DNA from: Eledone cirrhosa
Taxonomy: Eukaryota; Mollusca; Cephalopoda; Octopoda; Eledonidae
Direction of reading: 5' to 3'
NCBI GenBank assembly: GCA_964016885.1
Contig: OZ024744.1
Location: 28,586,108 to 28,650,107, forward strand
DNA length: 64,000 bases
Of the stretch, positions 58,104 to 64,000 are shown piece after piece. The notes beneath the pieces were generated by a model. That model did no database searches, had not been told where the DNA came from, and saw only the letters and a program-made list of their open reading frames with translations. The first letter of the stretch is position 1. The number at the start of each line of letters is the position of its first letter. The position numbers and the translations under genes are program-made.

Positions 58104-58192
58104 CAGCAAACAGGGGGAGATAAAGCTGACAAGGCCTTGTTTCGCATTTATTGATGCTTATCAAAGCCAACTACTCCTCCTGTTTGCTGAAA
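58104..58192 (-). repeat. Inverted repeat enclosing a degraded hammerhead-like motif
   Basis: ttcagcaaacaggggga (58102-58118) is mirrored by ctcctcctgtttgctgaa (58174-58191). Inside, the minus strand at 58167-58124 has ttgataa (two changes from CTGATGA), stem II gcat / atgc, GAAA, a self-complementary stem III acaaggccttgt and GTC. Likely an eroded ribozyme. Confidence 0.5.
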
Positions 58193-58299
58193 TCATGGAT
58201 GTTTGTTTCTTATAGAATTCTAGTAAATAAACAATAGCATAAGGTCTTCGAAATGCTTTTAATTAAGCATACAGTGTATTTCAAAATACACTATATATA

Positions 58300-58301
58300 C
58301 A

Positions 58302-58340
<39 letters not shown>

Positions 58341-58512
58341 AAGGTATATATTGAGTTAGGAAATCAAAATAGTCTCTTACATCAAAATACCTCTAAGAAA
58401 GAGGTATTTCCGAGACGTATATTATAATTGAATATAAAAGAAAAAACGAACACAGATATATATATATGTGTTCAAATCATAAGGGACCAGATTCGCTTTT
58501 CTTTTATATTCA

Positions 58513-58558
<46 letters not shown>

Positions 58559-58560
58559 GG
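58300..58560. repeat. (AT)n with two hairpins
   Basis: (AT)n 58308-58340 and 58520-58556. Hairpin 'aatacctct' / 'agaggtatt' at 58386-58409, and a larger inverted repeat 'ttataattgaatataaaaga' (58423) against 'tcttttatattcaattataa' (58500). Confidence 0.8.
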
Positions 58561-59262
58561 AAATTTAGTAAAATCGAACCTCTGGCGGTTTATAAGCAAT
58601 TTCGGCCTACTTATATGAAATGATGAGTTAGCAAAGCATTCGATAAGGTAGGTCCTTAGAGTAATAACATACGTTTAAATAGCTTGACAAATCGAACATT
58701 GTGGTAGACAAAATCTAACACACAATAATATACCAAAGTAACGATAGAACTAACAGGTTGAGAAATTACACCTGGGAAAATCAAACGATTATACGTTTAA
58801 AGTGTTTCTTTGAATCCGAAATCAAATATCAGACTTACGTGACTGGCAAGCTCGTGGTATTCATAATCGAACAGAGGATTCAGTTCTTCAGGTTTTCGTT
58901 CTACCCAGGACGGGTGATAGGCTAAATGTTGCCGCTAGATGCAGCGTATCGTATCTATAGCTGTCACGTGTTAATTCCAGCAAGGGAAATAACCCCCGGT
59001 TTTTGGCGCGACATTCAAAATGTTAGACAAAGGAAATATTTTAATTTCCGCTAATCATCATGATAAGCTCTCGACTAGATGTTATAAAACAAACACAAAT
59101 AATTAACCAGTCAACAGAATTGTCTAATTAAATTAATTAGTTAATTATTAAATCTAGGAGAATAATATAATTGGAAATTTAGTAAAATCGAATCTCTGGC
59201 GGTTTGCAAGCAAATTCGGCCTACTTATATGAAATGATGAGTTAGCAAAGCACTCGATTATA
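58551..59262. repeat. Pair of about 95-bp direct repeats, LTR-like
   Basis: ataattggaaatttagtaaa starts at about 58553 and 59167; both run through 'ctctggcggttt' and 'tcggcctacttatatgaaat' to 'gagttagcaaagca'. About 520 bases of unassigned sequence lie between. No ORF. Confidence 0.8.
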
Positions 59263-59584
59263 TATATATATATATGAAAACACTCATCGCTAGAACATCC
59301 GCTAAAACAGCAAAATGCTGTCAAATACTGTGATGGGGAAAATACCGCAGAGGTGAGAGACCAGCAGCGAGTGGTCAACAGAGAGATGATCCTCAAGGTG
59401 GGGACAGGCAGATGAAATGTAGAAAAGATTAAAAGAATAGGTGGATAAGGAAAATTGTGTTGGCGCATAGAAGTGACTGGAAAAAGAAAATAAAGAAAGG
59501 CGATGTACAAGACAAGTTTTCGCACACACATCTTCACCCTCATTCGTTCTGAAACCAACAAAAATGGTTTTGCACGATTTAATT

Positions 59585-59700
59585 GTAAGAGTTGTATTCC
59601 AGCATGGCCACGGTCTAATTGCTAAAACCAGTAAAAGAATAAAAGAACGAGGTGCCCCAGCATGGCGGTGGTCTAATGACCGAACAAGAAAAGAGATTTT
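59585..59700 (+). mobile_element. SINE-like tail, second family
   Basis: 'ttccagcatggccacggtct' with 'aaaaccagtaaaagaataaa' is followed by a second 'ccagcatggcggtggtctaa' block, so two tails in tandem. I recognise this tail type from cephalopod SINEs; the head is not visible. Confidence 0.5.
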
Positions 59701-60715
59701 ATAAATTATAAAATGTGGTATTGGTTTCTAAACAGGCATTATTGGCATTCCATGTCCCTTATTATAATTTTTGGGGTGGGGGTGCAGAAGGAAGTTGCTA
59801 CTCCTTTGGTTTATTATTTAAACTACGTGGTTCATTTTTTTTATTTACTATATTGCTGTTAATTAAAATAACTTATATTTGCAACTTAAAATCACAATTT
59901 TAATTATTTAAGTTAAAAGTAATTTATGCCACATATATCTTCGTCAAATTATATTGGACATATATTCTCTCAAGAAATAATTGACATTGTTTCTCTCACA
60001 AGTCTTAACATTTCAGTTCACTTCTAAGTCTCAAGTGGTTTAAACAAATTTATATGATGAATAGTATTCACAGAAAAAAGACAAAAAAAAAAAATAATAA
60101 CAAAACAAAAAAAAAACGGGCCTTGAGGGTTTCGCAACATTTTACATCACATTTCGTATGTGGAATCCCGTTTGATCATTTCTATGATAAAATCCTTTGA
60201 AATTCTCGATAAAAATATGAAAAGAAATACTAATACTTGATATTTCCAAATATAAAAACAAAGAAATAAAAATAAAAAAAATATTGGAACTGCAAAGAGC
60301 CAGTGGACGACAAGAAAGTTTACAGTGCTAACAGACATAAGATTTTATTGTATGCCAGTACAATAAGGAAAGCAAAGTGTATTCAATAATAGAAACCATT
60401 AGTACAATACTGTTTCACTTTCTCCAATTTTGAAATGTTGCGATTCCAATTATGTAAAGATGGCAATGTAATTACAAGCGAAAGCAAAATATACCTATAG
60501 ACTTTTATTTATGTACATGGTTATCATTTGAACAGAAAATAATGTTAGAAAACGAAAAAGTATTCAGAATTGTTTCACATTCTCGACTACGCCATTCATT
60601 ATTTCTTTATTCTCCCATACACTATTATGCTCGAATATTTTCATTATATCTTGTGTAACTGCGCGTAAAAAACTCACAATTAACTTACGAACATAAGACA
60701 AATTTATAGACAGAC
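59701..60715. other. AT-rich spacer
   Basis: No gene or element recognised; an A-rich stretch at 60076-60116. Confidence 0.45.
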
Positions 60716-60740
60716 GCACACACATGCCAATGCACGCACG

Positions 60741-60804
<64 letters not shown>
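60716..60804. repeat. (AC)n microsatellite
   Basis: About 85 bases with a GCAC-type start. Confidence 0.96.
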
Positions 60805-60805
<1 letters not shown>

Positions 60806-61079
60806 TACAAGATAGTATTGCATTTTAGTAACTACAATGTAACAAGCTGGCTCCTGCTGTCAAATATGACGGTTAAACAATATATATATACATAATATAA
60901 AAAATATATGTGTTGGTTGGTTAGTTGGTTGGTTCCTTCACGCTCATTCAAACAAGTGAAACAAACATACAAACACACAGCTGTGACGAATCTTAGAACG
61001 CTGGACTTCTATAGTTTCTCATCCCATCCTTCCTCAGTCATCACATAGATATGTGTGTATGTAACAATTATAAAGCGTG

Positions 61080-61081
61080 TC

Positions 61082-61137
<56 letters not shown>
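61080..61137. repeat. (AT)n(GT)n microsatellite
   Basis: (AT)n to 61104, then (GT)n. Confidence 0.95.
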
Positions 61138-61139
<2 letters not shown>

Positions 61140-61276
61140 AGCGTGTCAGTACTTTGTCATCACAGCTTCCTTCCTCAGTAGATATAATTTCCCCATCCTT
61201 CTTTAGTCATCTCTAGTGTGTGACGGACAAATACACATAGCTTTTATTATATTACTGATATATATGTATAAATATA

Positions 61277-61999
<723 letters not shown>

Positions 62000-62289
62000 T
62001 CTATATATATATACACACGTGTATAAATATATACCGTATATGCCGGCGTATAAGTCAACATTTGGAGCCTAAAAATATCTCTCCGAAACCAGGGGTCGAC
62101 TTGTTCACCGAATATAGAATGTGAACATTTACCACTGAGAGGTAAACAGTGAAACTGCCTGCCTGACACTCGCTCTACCTTAACTCCACTTACCTTAACT
62201 CTACCAGCCTACCACAATTCTTTACTACTGAATCTCATATTTACTAATTCTATTTAAGGTAGAGATTATAATAATATCAATGACTTGCC
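62000..62289. other. Spacer with a possible DNA-transposon end
   Basis: The 'taccgtatatgccggcgtat' phrase at 62031 followed by 'ggggtcgact' at 62092 looks like the end of a repeat seen in many animal genomes, but I cannot assign it. No gene. Confidence 0.35.
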
Positions 62290-64000
62290 GTAGCACATAG
62301 GGTAGGTTACCATAGAGAAGGTTACCATAGGGTAAATTACCATGGGTAGGTTACCATAGGGTAGGTCACCATAGGGTAAGTTACCATAAGGTAGGTTAAC
62401 ATAGAGAAGGTTACCATAGGGTAGGTTAACATAGAGAATGTTACCATAGTATAGGTTACCATAGTATAGGTTACCATAGGGTAGGTTACCATACGGTAGG
62501 TTAACAGAGAAGGTTACCATAGGGTAAGTTACCATAGGGTAGGTTACCTTAGGGTTGGTTACCATAAGATAGGTTAACATAGAGAAGGTTACCGTAGGGT
62601 AGGTTACCATAGGGTAGGTTACCATAGGGTAGGTTACCATATGGTAGGTTAACATATAGATGGTTACCATAGGGCAAGTTACCATAGGGTAGGTTACCAT
62701 ATGCTAGGTTATCATAGGGTAGGTTACCATAGAGAAGGTTAACATAGGGTAGTTACCATATGGAAGGTTACCATAGGGTGAGTTACCATATGGTAGGTTA
62801 CCATTGAGTAGGTTACCCTAGGGTAAGTTACCATAGGGTAGGTTACCTTAGGGTAAGTTACCATAGTGTAGGTTACCATAGAGAATGTTACCATAGGGCG
62901 AGTTACCATAGGGTAGGTTACCATATGTTAGGTTACCATAGGGTAGGTTACCATAGGGTAGGTTACCGTAGAGAAGTTTACCATGGGGTGAGTTACCATA
63001 GGGGAGGTTACAATAGGGTAGGTTATCATAGGGTAGGTTACAATAGGGTAGGTTACCATAGGGTAGGTTACCATAGGGAAGGTTACCATAGAGTGAGTTA
63101 CCATAGGATAGGTTACAATAGGCTAGGTTACCATATGGTAGGTTACCATAGAGAATGTTACCATCGGGTGAGTTACCAAAGGGTAGGTTCCATAGGATAG
63201 GTTACCATAGGGTAGTTTACCATAGGGTAGGTTACCATATGGTATGTTGCTCTAGGGTCGTTACCATAGGATCAGTTACCACAGGGTAGGTTACCATATG
63301 GTAAGTTACCTTATCGTAGGTTACCATAGGTTAGGTTACCATAGATAATGTTATCATAGGGTGGGTTACCATAGGGTAAGTTACCATGGGGTAAGTTACC
63401 ATAGGGTAAGTCACCATAGAGTATGTTACTTTAGGGTAGGTTAACACATGGTATGTTACAATAGGTTAGGTTACCATAGGGCAGGTTACCATAAGGTGAG
63501 TTACCATAGGGTAGGTTAGCATATAGAAGGTTACCATAGGCTAGATTAACAACATAGGGTAGGTTACTATATGGTAGGTTATATAGGGTAGGTTACCATA
63601 GGGCAAGATACCATAGGGTAGGTTACCATAGGATACGTTACCATAGGGCAAATTAACATAGGTTAGGTTACCATAGGTTAAGCTACCATAGGGTAAGTTA
63701 CCATAAGGTAGGTTACCATAGGGTAGTTTACCATCGGGTAGGTTACTATAGAGAAGGTTACCGTAGGGTAGGTTACCATAGGGCTGGTTACCACAGAGTA
63801 GGAGGTTACCTAAGGTAGGTTACCATATGGTAGATTATCATAGGGTGAGTTACCATAATGTATGTTACCATAAGGTAGGTTACCATAGGGTAGGTTACCA
63901 TAGGGTATGTTACCAGAGGGTAGGTTATCATAAGGTAGGTTACCTTTGGGGGTAAGTTACCATAGGGTAGGTTACCATATGGTAGCTTACCATAGAGAAG
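62290..64000. repeat. 15-bp minisatellite, continues past window end
   Basis: About 1.7 kb of imperfect ggttaccatagggta units, over 100 in number. As 15 is a multiple of three, all frames repeat pentapeptides (MVTYP on the minus strand, GYHRV-like on the plus strand), which gives false ORFs. Confidence 0.97.

Noticed and set aside
62266..63200. MVTYP and GYHRV pentapeptide-repeat proteins
   Set aside because: The 15-base minisatellite explains both; frames are open on both strands and lack any flanking domain.
62290..64000. CRISPR array or telomere repeat
   Set aside because: Units are contiguous with no spacers, so not CRISPR; the unit is not TTAGGG although it has TAGGGT words.

Overview
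The window looks like a stretch of a cephalopod (octopus-like) nuclear genome. The best clue is a tRNA-derived SINE, present in at least seven partial or full copies, whose body (a tRNA B-box-like segment, then a conserved segment on a 'ggggtcgataaaataaagta' core) is a type I recognise from cephalopod genomes. Very long AT, AC, GA, ATT and ACT microsatellites and AT-rich spacers fit this. I found no host protein gene, tRNA gene or rRNA gene. Every coding-like segment I can explain belongs to a mobile element or a relic of one.

Layout. 1-5.15 kb: a minus-strand non-LTR retrotransposon (L1/Tx1-like, 'E1') with an ORF2 that stays open to the window edge. 5.15-9.4 kb: fragments, a diverged tandem repeat, a SINE, an RT relic, a short Helitron and microsatellites. 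9.77-10.8 kb: a dead mariner. 11.5-13 kb: two foldback structures, the second built of two inverted hammerhead-ribozyme modules. 13.4-16.5 kb: 3' pieces of Tx1-like elements and a SINE. 16.95-35.7 kb: a nest of four retrotransposons, namely a decayed R4/Dong-like copy (minus), two head-to-tail Tx1-like copies (plus) and a nearly intact R4/Dong-like copy (minus), with (ATT)n at each junction. 36.2-39.7 kb: a 323-bp tandem duplication and an internally deleted Tx1-like copy. 39.7-45.2 kb: SINEs, RT and nuclease relics and a second dead mariner. 45.4-51 kb: a 0.5-kb (ACT)n tract, a 375-bp palindrome, a composite repeat and a Penelope-like element (PLE), with eight hammerhead motifs between 46.1 and 51.0 kb. 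51-62 kb: microsatellites, a C-rich second PLE remnant, another palindrome with hammerheads, RT relics and an LTR-like repeat with a further hammerhead. 62.3-64 kb: a 15-bp minisatellite running off the edge.

How the parts relate. Tx1-like and R4/Dong-like elements would act by target-primed reverse transcription, with an apurinic-like endonuclease in the former and a restriction-like endonuclease in the latter. Their (ATT)n junctions suggest integration into trinucleotide microsatellites or into each other's tails. The Penelope-like RT/GIY-YIG element and the hammerhead modules belong together by known biology of PLEs. The palindromes look like miniature derivatives of the same termini. The main points of novelty are the density and inverted arrangement of hammerhead motifs, the apparent ORF1/ORF2 swap between Tx1-like subfamilies, and the (ATT)n junctions of the Tx1-like copies. 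All identities are judged by eye.
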